From Cordilura impudica (lineage: Eukaryota > Arthropoda > Insecta > Diptera > Scathophagidae): DNA of 64,000 bases. This document shows, one piece after another, positions 43,271 through 54,096 of this stretch. The stretch spans positions 196,138,920 to 196,202,919 of the forward strand of contig OY821519.1 of the NCBI GenBank assembly GCA_963682025.1, in the 5' to 3' direction. Under the pieces are notes generated by a model, which worked only from the letters and a program-made list of their open reading frames with translations, made no database searches and was not told the origin of the DNA. The position numbers and the translations under genes were made by a program. The stretch's first letter is position 1. The number at the start of each line of letters is the position of its first letter.

Positions 43271-44099
43271 GAAACGGTCCAAGTAAAATAAAAATATCAC
43301 ACATATGGAAATCGTTTCTTTTTAAGATATTCAATATTTACATACCGACATAAAAGACATACAGGGTGCACGCCTTTATGTACCACCATACAAAACCCCA
43401 TAAGATTCTTGCTTTTTATTAAATAACACGAGCATATAAGTGCATATAAGTATGATCGTGCATCTCTTATATTCTATTGGATAGGTCTTGGAAATAACTT
43501 TCATATGATATAATTTTTTTGGATCAGGTGTGAAAAATCTGCCATAAAAAATAACAGTTTTTATATTTTGAACCCTAAATATGACACTGGACAGCCAAAA
43601 AAATACGGGTCACTTATTTTGAGTTGAATCGCTATCTGCGGGTACCACCCATAAAACCTTTTTTATAAGTCGAAATCTGACTAAATTATTTTAATTGTTA
43701 TTTAACATGAAATTGTATGAATTCAATATAAGAACTTGTTCCAAAAATAAACTATTTTCATAATTATGGAAATTAGAAACAAAATAGCCCTACACTGTTC
43801 GGTATTGGTAATTGCCTTAACTTTAACGAGAGCTTTACTCGTTGTGATTACTCATTGCAATTAATTGAAATTTCTATGTCCAAAGAAAAAAAAACAACAG
43901 TTCCTGTTGTTAACAGTCCATTTCAACAGGTAGTTACATTTTACACACCATCAGCAACAGGAAATTGGTTTTGAAATATGTTTCCACCACCAAATTATAA
44001 TTACGTTACCTTGGTAATTCCCTTATAAAAGCTTTATCGATAAAAGCTTTATACAATTTAAGTTGATTATTTCTTCAGATAGAGTTAACATTTTGCGAA
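43271..44099. other. Upstream region of the LRRC56-like gene
   Basis: AT-rich, no coding sequence or in-window repeat recognised. It must contain the promoter of the gene at 44100, but no clear TATA or initiator can be singled out. Confidence 0.4.
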
Positions 44100-44432
44100 A
44101 TGCCTCTTTTGGAGGCTCCACAAGATTTAAGTGAATCCTCGCCAGAAGTTTCAATAAATCAGGAACCACCAGCCGAACAGCAACAAATACCCATTCTACC
44201 TGTAGCAGCTGCACAAATACGTTTACCCACACCGGAGCTGCCTGCCATAAGAGTGAATGCAGAAGTTGTACAACGAAACAATAGAAATCGTGAACGAAAT
44301 TTCGCAAGACTTGGTTCATACGATCGCGATATAATTGAAGCTGAAGAAGAAAACTATTTTCCAGCTTATGTACATTTATTGCCAGTGGTATTGCCAGCTC
44401 AAGCAGCCGAGCCGACATTAGATGAATTATTG
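44100..44432 (+). CDS. LRRC56-like exon 1
   Basis: ATG in the context GCGAAATGCC. Ends GATGAATTATTG|GTGAGT in phase 0. The overlapping minus ORF (44023-44418) is a shadow. Confidence 0.75.
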
Positions 44433-45449
44433 GTGAGTTATTGAATTTAAATTGTTCATTACATTTTCTTAAATTCTTTGTAAATTTTAGAGACGTGTTA
44501 CTTCACGCACAGATCTGCACAATGTGGACTCTATTCGGTTGCGTGTTATCTCCTATACCCTAAGTTTATCCCATTTGGCCTTGTTTGTACCACGTCTACA
44601 ACATTTGGATCTTAGTGGTTCGGTATTGTGTTCCTTAAGGGACTTGGGCTTTGGCTTGGTGCACTTAAATCATTTGAATGTCACAAACTGTGGTTTGAAT
44701 AGTTTTGATGGTACCAGTGGTTTTCCAGCTTTACGCATTCTTATAGCCGATGACAATATGATACAACGTATTGGCCCAGTAACGGACTTAACTTTGTTGC
44801 AACATCTTAGTGTGCGTCGTAATCGTATTAGTGAATTAAGTATATTGACATTTCTGGGACTATGTGGAAATTTAATGGAAGTGGAACTGCAAGGCAATCC
44901 AGTGATTCATCAACAATTCTATAGAGAAACTTTGCAACGTAATATACCCTCCTTGCAAGTATTAGATGGTTTGCCTCTCCAAACTGACATCAACAATATA
45001 GATGTTGCAGCAACTAGTAGCAATTCATTGGAAAGTGATGACGTATCATCACTATCATCCGCCTCAACTCCATCATCTTCGGATCGTGTTAACTACAGTC
45101 GTCCTGCTACAGCTCCTATTACTAACTGTGATAATCCAAATAATATGTCTATGCCCATACAAAGACCAAATTCGGGTACGCAATTATTATTTTTTTTAAA
45201 TTTTTAACAAAATAATTTTTTCAAAAATTCTTTGCAGTTTCAGCCACCTCACGTTGCAACTCCTTGTCTTCTGGCTCTCCCGTAGTGGGTTCTGTTTTAG
45301 CTTTAGCCCGCCAAAAGCAACGACGTAAACGACATACAGCCAATACTTGGATTTCATCTGATAATTCAAATTATTCTACAGCTTCCTCTAACAATTCCAC
45401 ACGTCCACCTTCTTCGGTTTCATCTAACGATAGTAATACTAGTATCTAA
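44100..45449 (+). CDS. Leucine-rich-repeat protein, LRRC56-like, three exons
   Basis: Exons 44100-44432, 44491-45175 and 45238-45449 join in frame (phases 0 and 1) to a 409-residue protein; introns are 58 and 62 bp with good GT-AG sites. Residues about 1-110 are a Pro/Gln/Glu-rich leader. Residues about 130-290 are leucine-rich repeats: LQHLDLSGSVLCSLRDLGF, LNHLNVTNCGLNSFDG, LRILIADDNMIQRIGPV, LQHLSVRRNRISELSIL, LMEVELQGNPV and an LRR cap ending IPSLQVLDGLPL. The tail is Ser/Thr/Asn-rich with a basic patch RQKQRRKRH. SLRDLG...HL..L....CGL...DG and the cap match LRRC56, a protein needed for ciliary dynein assembly in other animals. Orthology is inferred. The gene is intact and free of transposons. 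AATAAA lies at about 45659. Confidence 0.8.
44491..45175 (+). CDS. LRRC56-like exon 2
   Basis: After acceptor TTTTAG begins AGACGTGTTACTTC (RRVTSRTDLHNVDSIR). Carries all leucine-rich repeats. Ends TCGG|GTACGC in phase 1. Confidence 0.75.
45238..45449 (+). CDS. LRRC56-like exon 3
   Basis: After acceptor TTTGCAG begins TTTCAGCCACC (VSATSRCNS). Ser/Asn-rich tail to stop TAA at 45447-45449. Confidence 0.75.
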
Positions 45450-45658
45450 AATACCCTTCTACCAGCAGCGCCAAAAAAAATTCTTTATTGAAAGAAAATT
45501 TTTGTTAATACATTTTAAGTGGTTGCAAACTCCTCAATTTGAATTATTATATCGATTTAAGCCACCAATACAACTTCCACTTTATTTAGAAAGCTTTGCT
45601 TAATAAGAAAACGTTAATAAGAAATTCACATAAAATTTTGGGTACAATTGGGTTAACG

Positions 45659-45664
45659 AAATAA
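45659..45664 (+). promoter_or_regulatory. Polyadenylation signal AATAAA after the LRRC56-like gene
   Basis: AATAAA about 210 bp after the stop codon, in GAAATAAAGAAC. Confidence 0.5.
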
Positions 45665-45929
45665 AGAACTACATTTTATTCTAGAAATACATCCTTGTAA
45701 GTGGGAAATTTGACGACTCCGTCAGTTTTTGAATTTCCCCCGTAGTTCATTTGACATCAATACTGATTCTATCAAACAACATTTGTTAATGAACTGCTTT
45801 AAAATTTTGAGCAAGCTGCGTTGTTTAAATTGCATTTAAAATCCATTTAAATGATATAAGCTCGAGAATTTTTGCAAAAATGAAAAAGTGAATTTCGAAA
45901 AAACCTATCACCGAAACCAATTAATTTGA

Positions 45930-46855
45930 TAAATACTGCGAGAACTCTGCACCATTAACAACAACAGTTAAAAAGTGATTTACGGAATTCAATTGTAGTC
46001 GTACACAATTGACGCTGAACGTTCGGATCGTCCAAACGAGGCCGTCATGCAAGACATCATCGATAAAGTCATATTGCACAATCGTTAATGAAATTCCATG
46101 AGGCTGTATGCATTACAACTGAGCGGATATATCATATTTTAGATGTATAAGTGCATAAGCTATCCATGCATTGGATGCCGAAATTGTTCACACTCGACTA
46201 TAAGTGCAACCGTGTGACTACATGTTCAACCACAATCCAAATGAGTTTTTGCGCAGTTTCGTAGGTGTGAATTAAACATGGATCCATCACAACATACCAG
46301 ATGCGAAGAAGCGAACAAAGTAGTGGACTCCTCCCAGCGAAAGTGCATAAGAAAAGCCAAGTTATTTCTTTTGGTCAACAAGGACATGACGACAGTTTTT
46401 TGGGTAAACCGTTCACCGAAAAATATTGTTCACAGCTGTTGGACGGATTCGATATTAATTTGATGCAAAACCGGTTGCATTTGGTGAATAACATAGTGCT
46501 TTTCCACCATAAATACGCACTAGTCCTCACGCGTTTAGTCTCCATGACATTACTCCATAAATTGGGGTACGAACTTCTATCCCATCCACTATATTCCTCA
46601 GAATTGGCCCTCTGCGATTATTTTATGTTTCCGAAACTGAAAAATAGCTCTGCTCGGGTCGATTCAAGAGGTCTTCACTGAAAACAACGCCTAATTTGAG
46701 AGCGTTGAGAGACTCTATTATTTGAAGGGAATAAAATGTATTAAAAATGCTATCGGGCTAAAAGGCGGATTATGTTAAGACATAGAATGTTTGTATGCTA
46801 AAAGAAATATTTTTTATTCAAAAAGTCACTACATTATCAAAGCGCCCTCGTATGT
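45930..46855 (+). pseudogene. Decayed mariner transposon
   Basis: Broken frames follow mariner order along the whole length: VKKWFTEFN, DRPNEAVMQDIIDKVILHN, PNEFLRSFV, CSQLLDGFDINL, KKNR-like QNRLHL, LFHH (where HDNAPAH is expected, now HHKYALV), LHKLGYELLSHPLYSSELAL then CDYFMFPKLKNS. The second catalytic Asp is lost. The right end may be ATCAAAGCGCCCTCGTA near 46853, but no matching left repeat was found. Confidence 0.7.
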
Positions 46856-46859
46856 ATGC

Positions 46860-47279
46860 TATTTATGTATCCTATTATTATCAACGTCAATCAAATTAAC
46901 TCATGAACATTTTCGTCCAATAACTTTCAACAGTTTCCACTTGGCTTAAACCAATAGCACTGCAACAATCCAATCACTTCTATTATTGGCGATTGATGTG
47001 CCCGGAAACAGGAATATACCTTGATATTACAGTATTAGAATGGCAGGCAAACTTATATTTTGATGAGTTATAGGCCACCTAAAACCACGATAATGAGAAT
47101 ATTACACCTCGGCCCAAACAAATCAATGTATAACATGGTTATCAGGATTGCGTGCATAAAGATTTTAACATAAATAAATTCCAATAACTAATTGATTGCA
47201 ATTTTATTTCAATTAACATATTTTCTATGTTATTTTTCAAAATTTATTATTTTGTATGAAGATTTTAAGTTTTTCAAGG
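46860..47279. other. AT-rich DNA, nothing recognised
   Basis: No coding sequence or repeat identified. Confidence 0.4.
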
Positions 47280-47690
47280 ACACCTCCCATTAGAGCTTTT
47301 ATAGAACTTTCAGTAATCGTTTTGCAGCACACAGACCATTTCCGAGAAAAATGTTACAATTTGCTTGTATTCCTTAGTACTCTTTTTGCAAAACACTTTC
47401 TTCTTTTCCTTTATTGGCCTCTTCGTTTTTCTGCGCAAAAGGATCTCTGGACCCCTATATTATTAAGCCATGTTACTTCCTTTCCATGTTAGGCCTTCCT
47501 TCAGTATTTGCTCGCGTAATGATTTGTAGCAGCTTATATTTAGGGTTCCTCATAATTTATTCCAAGTATGCCGCCTCTCGTTTCTTTATGGTGCGCCCTA
47601 TATTTCTCAGTGAGTCCATGGTAAATCCATCTTCTTTATTTCCACTACATTTATGGTCCATACCTCATTTGAATGGTAATTTCGGTTCAA
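47280..47690 (-). pseudogene. C-terminal tail of a non-LTR reverse transcriptase ORF
   Basis: Minus strand: MDSLRNIGRTIKKREAAYLG then IIMRNPKYKLLQIITRANTE. The pattern I..RK..YLGHIMRN.KY.LLQ.I..GK..G is typical of the region after the RT domain in some non-LTR retrotransposons. The following part (GRRR.SWL.NLR) is degraded. Clade not assigned. Confidence 0.5.
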
Positions 47691-47710
47691 TATAAATGTC
47701 TGGTAAGAAC

Positions 47711-47789
47711 TTTTTATACTCTATACCACTATCTGGTTTGGGTATAATGACTGTGTGCTGCTGTTTGTAACTACCAAAAATATATAACA
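47711..47789 (+). mobile_element. DINE-1/Helentron-like element (family 1), copy 8, 5' piece
   Basis: Starts TTTTTATACTCTATACCACT and runs to CTACCAAAAATATATAACA, where a Helitron interrupts it. It resumes at 49614. Confidence 0.8.
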
Positions 47790-48389
47790 CTAGATGTAAC
47801 CCGGTGTGCTTCGCTACACCCTCCCCCCTCCCCACCCCTTCCGAATCCTTATGAAAGGGCTCAGGCAAAGTCCCAAGGCTCTCACAAATACAGTAATTCA
47901 GATATATCACATTTAATATTAAGTTTGTGTGGGAGCACCGCGCCCATTTGTCTAATCCCGCCCATTTTTTTGTCTGACTACTCGCGTTAATAATAGATGA
48001 CCTGAGATAAACTTTCAAAGCTCTCTCTATCATAGTACTTAGTATATATGATATTAAAAATTTACTTTGTATGGGAGGTGCCATGCCCACTAAAATTTCA
48101 GGAAGATCAGATAAGTCGTTACGGAGATTACCTCCTACAAACAAACAAACACATTTCCTCTTTATTATGCAAGGTATAGATTATTAATATAGATTCCTTT
48201 ATTTTGATACTTGCTGATATAAAATGATTTTTGCTTTTTTAATTCGGTACAACAATTATCAGATTTTTCGGCGTTCCTGCCCTGGAGGTACATGTAGCTG
48301 CCCATGTGAAGAACATGGATTTTCCAAATTAGATCTGGCAACACTCAACTATTGGCCTTGAACTTAAAATATCACTTGGCAATTTTTAT

Positions 48390-48505
48390 TTTTAGTGACT
48401 TTTGATTTTGCCCATTTTTGATTTTGAAAATTTTTGTTTTTGGGCGATTTTTATTTTTCGCGATTTTTGGGTTTGGCGATTTTGATTTTGACGATATATT
48501 TTCCA
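48390..48505 (+). repeat. Minisatellite TTTTTGGCGATTTTTATTT-type in Helitron A
   Basis: Short units of the form (T)nGGCGATTTT. Inverse of the CGCCAAAAACAAAAATC stretch at 10530-10660. Confidence 0.55.
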
Positions 48506-48539
48506 CGACAAATCGATAATTAATGTACTTGTCAAAAGA

Positions 48540-49440
48540 CTGTTGCTTTCGTAGTACATCATATTTTTTATATATGAGGTGCCACGCCCACTTATCCCAT
48601 CCCGCCCAATTTTTATCGGACTGCTCACATTAATATCTGATGGACTCGTGCAAAATGTCGAGTCTTTCCCAGTTATATGATATTAGATATCTACTTTGCA
48701 TGCGCGGTGCTACGCCCACTGCTTCGATCACGCCCATTTTTTTTGTTCTACTAATCATACAAAGAACCTATGGGCTCACGCAAAGACATAAAGCTCTCTC
48801 TTTTATAGTACTCCAGATATATGACTTTAAAAAGTTACTTTGCATGGGGAGTTCCACACCCATTGGTGTGAACCCACAAATTTTTTGTCTGACTACTCAT
48901 TCTAAGATCTGATGGGCTCGTGCAAATTGCAAAGATTCCCTTTTTTAGTACACCAGTTATATGATATCATATATTTACTTTGTACGGGCGGTGCCACGCC
49001 CACTGCTCCGATCACGCCCATTTTTTGTCTAACTAATCATATGAATAACTTATGGGTTCACACAAAGTCCCAAGACTCTCACTATAACAGTACTCCAGAT
49101 ATATGGCATTTTATATTTAATTTGTATGGCAGGTGCTACGCCTATTGGTCCGATAATGCCCATTTTTGTCCGACTGCTCACATTAATAATAGGTGCCATC
49201 AAACAAATTTGAAAAGCTCTCTCTGTCACAGTACTCGAGATATATAACATTGAATTATTACTTGTATGGGAGGTACCACGCCCACTTCTCCGATCCCGCC
49301 CATTTTCGGCGTTGCTACTAATATTAACAATAGGTGACCTCACACATATTTGCAATGCTCTCCCTATCATAATTCTCAATATATGTATATGATATTAAAA
49401 ATTTACTTTGTGTGGGAGGTGCCACGCCCACTAAAAATAT
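48540..49440 (-). repeat. Tandem ~130-147-bp modules inside Helitron A
   Basis: Six or seven diverged units. Each has GGTGCCACGCCCACT, then GATC.CGCCCATTTTT, a CTACTCAT-type block, a GGGCTCGTGCAAA-type block and CAGTACTCCAGATATATG. Similar modules are at 47950-48110 and, inverted, at 10023-10520. Confidence 0.7.
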
Positions 49441-49529
49441 TGAAAAAATTATAGCCTATAGCACTTCCCATATCTGCAGTAAGACTCTGTGAAAATTTCA
49501 GGAAGATCAGATGGCTAGTTACGGAGATT

Positions 49530-49592
49530 ACCTCCTACAAACAAACAAACAAACAAACAAACAAACAAACAAACAAACAAACACACATTACC
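49530..49592 (+). repeat. (AAAC)n microsatellite near the Helitron 5' end
   Basis: About 12 perfect AAAC units followed by ACACACATTACCTC. Confidence 0.9.
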
Positions 49593-49613
49593 TCTTTATA
49601 ATATTAGTATAGA

Positions 49614-50287
49614 TAGACCCATCTTTTTTATACCGATCGGCTCAGAATTACTTTCTGAGTCGATTTAGCGATGTCCGTCCGTACGTCCGTCCGTCCGTCC
49701 ACCTGTGTGTCCATGTAAACCTTGTAATAAAACTACAGGTCGCAAATATGAATATATTTTGATGAAATTTCGTACGTAAGCTTTTAGAATGAACGCTATT
49801 GAAATTCGTGAAATTCGGTCCATGTTCAGACCTAGTCCCCATACAAATGAACCCTATGAAATCGACATAAATTGCCATAAGATCCAAATTATCATATAGA
49901 TCTCGGTCAAATTGGGTTTGTTTGTGTTAATTATATCCATTAGTTAGTAGTCCAAAAATAATCCCTATAGGACATTCTTAGTCATGGGCCCCATATAGAG
50001 CTGCTTCTCGATCTTCACTTAAATCTATTAAAAAAGCAAAAATATTGCACAGATTTTTCTCAAATTTGGTTTGTATATATTTTTTCAAAATATAAGTGGC
50101 TTTACCAAATATGGTCTGGATCGGGTTATTTTTCGACCTAATCCCCAAGTAAATATAGCACCCGCTATGAAGTTTTTCATATCTGCAGCCAAAAAATTAA
50201 AAACAATTCCCCCGATAGGGTCTCTAAACCAAGGTATAGGGTATCGTATAGTTGGTCTAGGCCGACTATAATTTTCTTACTTGTTTA
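49614..50287 (+). mobile_element. DINE-1/Helentron-like element (family 1), copy 8, 3' piece
   Basis: Resumes at TAGACCCATCTTTTTTATAC with a GTCCGTCC microsatellite at 49673-49700 and ends TTTTCTTACTTGTTT. Confidence 0.8.
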
Positions 50288-50380
50288 TACTTCAAAAATC
50301 TTTCTCTTGGCATTTCAATCGCACTAGACATTTAAAAAGGTGGTTGTTTTGTGGCTATATTTCCTACTCACAATCATATA

Positions 50381-51167
50381 AAGGGTGTATTTTTTAAGCC
50401 TGATAGAACTTGAAATTGTAAAAAATAACACAAAAAATTAAATTTTAATCAAGCAAATTTTTTGCTTGGAGGATCAGTACATGGCATTAATATTTGAAAA
50501 TGACTTCGTGTATATGGCCACAGCGGCTGTTCTTGACGAAGCGCATTATAGACGTCCAATTTTGGGCTACTTTTTCGAGCATTGCACGCCGTATGTTACG
50601 AATAACACGAGCAATGTTGGACTACAAGGCGTCAATTATTGCTGGTATATCAGCATAAAACAGTGACCTTACGGAACATTACAGGAAATAATCGAGAGGT
50701 GTCAAATCGCACAATCTTGAAGGCCAATTGGCAGGATTATTTCTCGAAATCAACTTATCGCCAAATTTCGATTTCAATAAGCCGATGGTTGCCGACGCCG
50801 TTTGGTACGTAACTCCTACCTGTTGAGGCCACATAAATGACCGTAATGCATGCTCCAGCTCTATTTTTGAAGAAATAAGGTACGGTGATGCCACCAGCGT
50901 GCATTTTTCTGGATGCAATGGAGTCTGTAAGGACTCTTATAGATTGGTCTCACTCCATATGCGGAAATTATGTTTATTAACAAACCAGTTACGCCTAAAA
51001 TCAGTATCATCGCTGAAAACAATTTTGCGGTAAAACATTGGTATAAGTTCAAGGTAAATTTCAATAATTTGGTAGCGTTGTGCAAGCGTCAATATATTCG
51101 TGATGACAGTTCGTTTGACCGCATTTGGTGAATTCTTTATAGACAAAAAAAAAAAAAAAACACCCTT
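50381..51167 (-). mobile_element. Mariner/IS630-type transposon, internally deleted, with terminal repeats
   Basis: Ends AAGGGTGT (50381) and ACACCCTT (51160-51167), flanked by TA on both sides (50379-50380, 51168-51169). TA duplication is the rule for this superfamily. Minus-strand frames: NAVKRTVITNILTLAQRYQI, IVFSDDTDF with FVNKHNFRIWSETN, then LHPEKCTL, and TASATIGLLKSKFGDKLISR, NWPSRLCDLTPLDYFL. First Asp (SDD) and the CDLTPLDYF block remain; the C-terminus is missing. Confidence 0.75.
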
Positions 51168-51379
51168 TATTTCGGTTTCCGTACAATAATCTTTGGGTCA
51201 TTTGTTTTACTGTATACAGCCTGTTTGTCTACTAAATCTTAGAGTTCAGACATACTATCAGCCAGATTCCTGAAAGATTCTTAAGGATTTAAATAATTAT
51301 GGGGACAGTATATACCCCTGTCTGACTCCTCCTGAATTTACGGTACTCTCGTTCTGATATTAACTTGTGCTATTTGATT

Positions 51380-51598
51380 TTTTTTAATTAATCAACACTC
51401 AGGGGATGCCCCCTACAGATGCAGTGCATTGTGTTGATCTCAGGAAAATAGGTTAAGGAGGAAAGTGGGAGTAGTGTGTTCATTTTTTATTTTTTTTATT
51501 TTTGCAGCGACAGACCAAACCCTCTGGTGGGAATCGAACCCACGACCCCTCGCATGATAGGCGAGCACGCTACCTACTCACCTACCGGTGCGCTGATG
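51380..51598 (-). mobile_element. tRNA-derived SINE-like element
   Basis: Minus strand: a tRNA-like head (51592-51521) followed by A-rich sequence, a body (CACTACTCCCACTTTCCTCC, GCACTGCATCTGTAGGGGG) and an AT/A-rich tail (ATTAATTAAAAAAAATC). The head has A-box-like TAGGTAGCGTG and B-box GGGTTCGATTCCC. Limits approximate. Confidence 0.6.
51521..51592 (-). tRNA. tRNA-like sequence (SINE head or tRNA pseudogene)
   Basis: Minus strand: perfect T-arm GTGGG-TTCGATT-CCCAC (51543-51527) and anticodon arm CTCGC-CTATCAT-GCGAG (51565-51549), which would give anticodon ATC. The acceptor ends (GCACCGG and CAGAGGG) do not pair, so it is not a working tRNA. Confidence 0.6.
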
Positions 51599-52029
51599 TC
51601 AAAAGAGGCTCCTAATACAGCCATAGTCAAAAGTATTTACACAACAAACATTTTTTTACATATTCAACTAAATAAGCTTTTTGTTGTTGGTTTTTGAAGT
51701 AAGTTGCAGAAAAAAATGTTGTTGTCTGCAGGAGCAAATTAAATAGAAAAGGAAAAGATAACGTTTCATTCAGCAAAAATAGAGGCAAATGCACTGATGG
51801 TTAACAGTTGTCAAAAGTATTTACTCACATTTTATTTGCGTCAAAAGTATTTACACAAAACTTTAATTTGATAATATTCTTTTTATTTAATTAATATTTA
51901 AAAATTTTTTATGGATACTTAATTAACATGCACTAATATTTAGTAACACTACCTTTGGCATCAATGACTGCATGCAACCTGGCTGGAATTGATGAAATCA
52001 AGTTGCGGGAAAATTCAATAGTCAATTTC

Positions 52030-52890
52030 GACCAACTGTCCCTTATCTCAACTATGGTATCATCACTTTTTCGATCTCTATCAATAGCCTCTGCTGTTTT
52101 ATGAAGGCCCAAACATTTCCAATAATATTAAGATCGGGACTCTGGGGAGGCCAAGGAATAACTGCTTGATTTAAATCATTTAAAAATTTTGTTGGTATCC
52201 ATCCTTTATGACATGGAGTATTGTCGTGTTGTAGAATCCAGTCATTGGTTGGAAAGAGCCTATTTCCTGACGGAAAGGCATGGCCATTTAAAATTCCGAT
52301 AGAACCGGACTGATTTAAGGTGTTATTTATCAGTACCAAATCTCCAAGACCATAGTATGATGACATCCCCAAAACATCACCGTGCCACCTACAAATCTGT
52401 TAAGTGGCTACACTGCATTATTCTTTTGGCATTGTCGTAGATGCATGAAGTGTTTACGAAACGAACCCTGGAATTGAAATGCAGACTCATCTGTCCATAG
52501 TACATTGTACCAAAACTCTATAGGTATCTTAACACAATCCAAAGCAAAGGAGAGACGTTTTGCTTGATTCGTTTGGAAAATATCGACTATTTTTTGCACA
52601 ACATACGTTTGATATTTACCTCTTTCAACCTGCGACGTACTGTAGCATCACTAACTTTTTTCCAATTAATTTTTCTGATGCAGCTGCAACTTTGACAGGA
52701 CTTATTGCAGGATTTTCTATTACTGCTCCTAATAATCTTCTGCATTCCCTATTGTTCATGGCACGTTTCCCCCCACTTCTCTTTAAATTATCCAAATTTC
52801 CGTGTGTGTCCTTTTTAACCAAATTATACATCGTTTTACGTGAAATATTGTACGACTTTACTAAGTCCGACGCCGAGTATCACCCTTAAA
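52030..52890 (-). pseudogene. Tc1-like transposase, frameshifted, catalytic Glu lost
   Basis: Minus strand in order: YNLVKKDTHGNLDNLKRSGGK then ECRRLLGAVIENPAISPVKV (HTH); AKRLSFALDCVKIPIEFWYN, VLWTDESAFQF (first Asp); WILQHDNTPCHK (second Asp); IPWPPQSPDLNIIGNVWAFI. In active members the last block is SPDLNPIENVW; here GAA has become GGA (about 52118), so the catalytic Glu is Gly. Frames are split at about 52400 and 52610. Not functional. Confidence 0.8.
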
Positions 52891-53249
52891 TTTGGTAACA
52901 ATCTCAGTTCGAATTTCAACTGACAATTCCTTCGTTTTCACCATTTGTTTCAGTAATTTCTGAAATTAAAATACCTTTGAATTTACTCACACTACGACAA
53001 AAGCTAACGCTTGCAGTTACCCACAGCAAATCCAAGAATAAATGATAATTTCCATTGTGTAAATACTTTTGACGCAAATAAAATGTGAGTAAATATTTTT
53101 GACAACTGTTAACCATCAGTAAATTTGCTTCTATTTTTGTCGAATGAACCATTATCTTTTCCAATTCTCTTTAATTTCCTCCTGCATAGATCAATCTATG
53201 CAACAACAACACATTTTTTTTTGCAATTTACTTCCAAAAACAACAACAA

Positions 53250-54030
53250 CAAGTAAGAAAATTATAGTCGGTCTAGACCGACTATACGATACCCTATACC
53301 ATGCGTTTAGAAACCCTATCTCTTAGGCCCAACTAACTGGACATTGAAAATAAGCAAAAACCAAATTTGAGTGGGATTTTTTTTAATTTTTTTTTTGGCT
53401 GCAGATATGAAAAAGTTCATATCGGATGCTATATCTATAAAGGGACTAGGTCCAAAAATGGACCGATCCTGATCATGTTTGGTAAAGTCTCTTGTATTTT
53501 GCAAAAATATGTACAAACAAAATTTGAGAAGAATCAGTGCAATATTTTTGTTTTTTAATAGATTTAAGTGAAGATCGGGAAGCAGCTCTATATGGGGTCA
53601 AAGGGATCATTTTTGGACTACTCATTAGTGGATGTAATGAACGCATACAAACCCAATTTGAGTAAGATCTATATGACAATTTGGATCTTATGGCAATTTA
53701 TGTCGATTTCATATGGGTAATTTGTATGGGGCTAGGTCTGAACATGGACCGATTCTCACCAATTTCAATAGCGTTCATCCCATGGCCGATAAAAGCTTAC
53801 ATACCAAATTTCATCAAAATATATTCATATTTGCGACCTGCAGTTTGATTACAAGCTTTACATGGACACACAGACGGACGGACGGACGGACGGACATTGT
53901 TAAATCAACTCAGAAAGTGATTCTGATTCGATCGGTATAATTAAAGATGGGTCTAGGTCAAATATTTTTGGTTGTTACAAACAGCAGCACAAGGTCATTA
54001 TACCCAAACCACATAGTGGTATAGGGTATA
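53250..54030 (-). mobile_element. DINE-1/Helentron-like element (family 1), copy 9, full length
   Basis: From CAAGTAAGAAAATTATAGTC to GTGGTATAGGGTATAAAAA. Inserted in the right arm of the Tc1-like element; the left arm gives the empty site (AGCTTTTTGTTGTTGG), showing entry into a T run. Nearly identical to copy 7. Confidence 0.85.
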
Positions 54031-54096
54031 AAAAGCTCATTTAGTTGAATATGTAAAAAAATGTTTGTTGTGTAAATACTTTTGACTATGGCTGTA

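Larger units (their letters stand above)
47790..49613 (-). mobile_element. Non-autonomous Helitron (family A)
   Basis: On the minus strand the 5' end is TCTATACTAATATTATAAAG (from 49613) and the 3' end is CTAG (47793-47790). A GGTGT..ACACC hairpin (47803-47820 on +) ends about 9 nt before CTAG. It sits between host A (47789) and T (49614) with no duplication, inside a DINE-like copy whose two halves match other copies. These are the defining Helitron signs. No Rep/helicase ORF. Internal ~135-bp modules make the small ORFs at 48640-49379. Confidence 0.78.
51618..54094 (-). mobile_element. Tc1-like transposon with IR/DR ends and a nested DINE-like copy
   Basis: Starts CAGCCATAGTCAAAAGTATT and ends with its inverse, flanked by TA (51616-51617, 54095-54096). 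Terminal repeats are about 240 bp long. Each holds three copies of GTCAAAAGTATTTAC: left at 51625, 51810 and 51840; right at 53059, 53089 (one mismatch) and 54072, inverse. This is the IR/DR layout of Tc1-like elements. The right arm is opened by a DINE-like insertion at 53250-54030. Confidence 0.88.

Noticed and set aside
48640..49379. Cys/His/Thr-rich ORFs that look like a repeat protein
   Set aside because: Created by tandem modules of a non-autonomous Helitron; stop codons and frame change between modules.
51521..51592. Functional tRNA gene
   Set aside because: Acceptor stem does not pair and the sequence continues into a SINE-like body.
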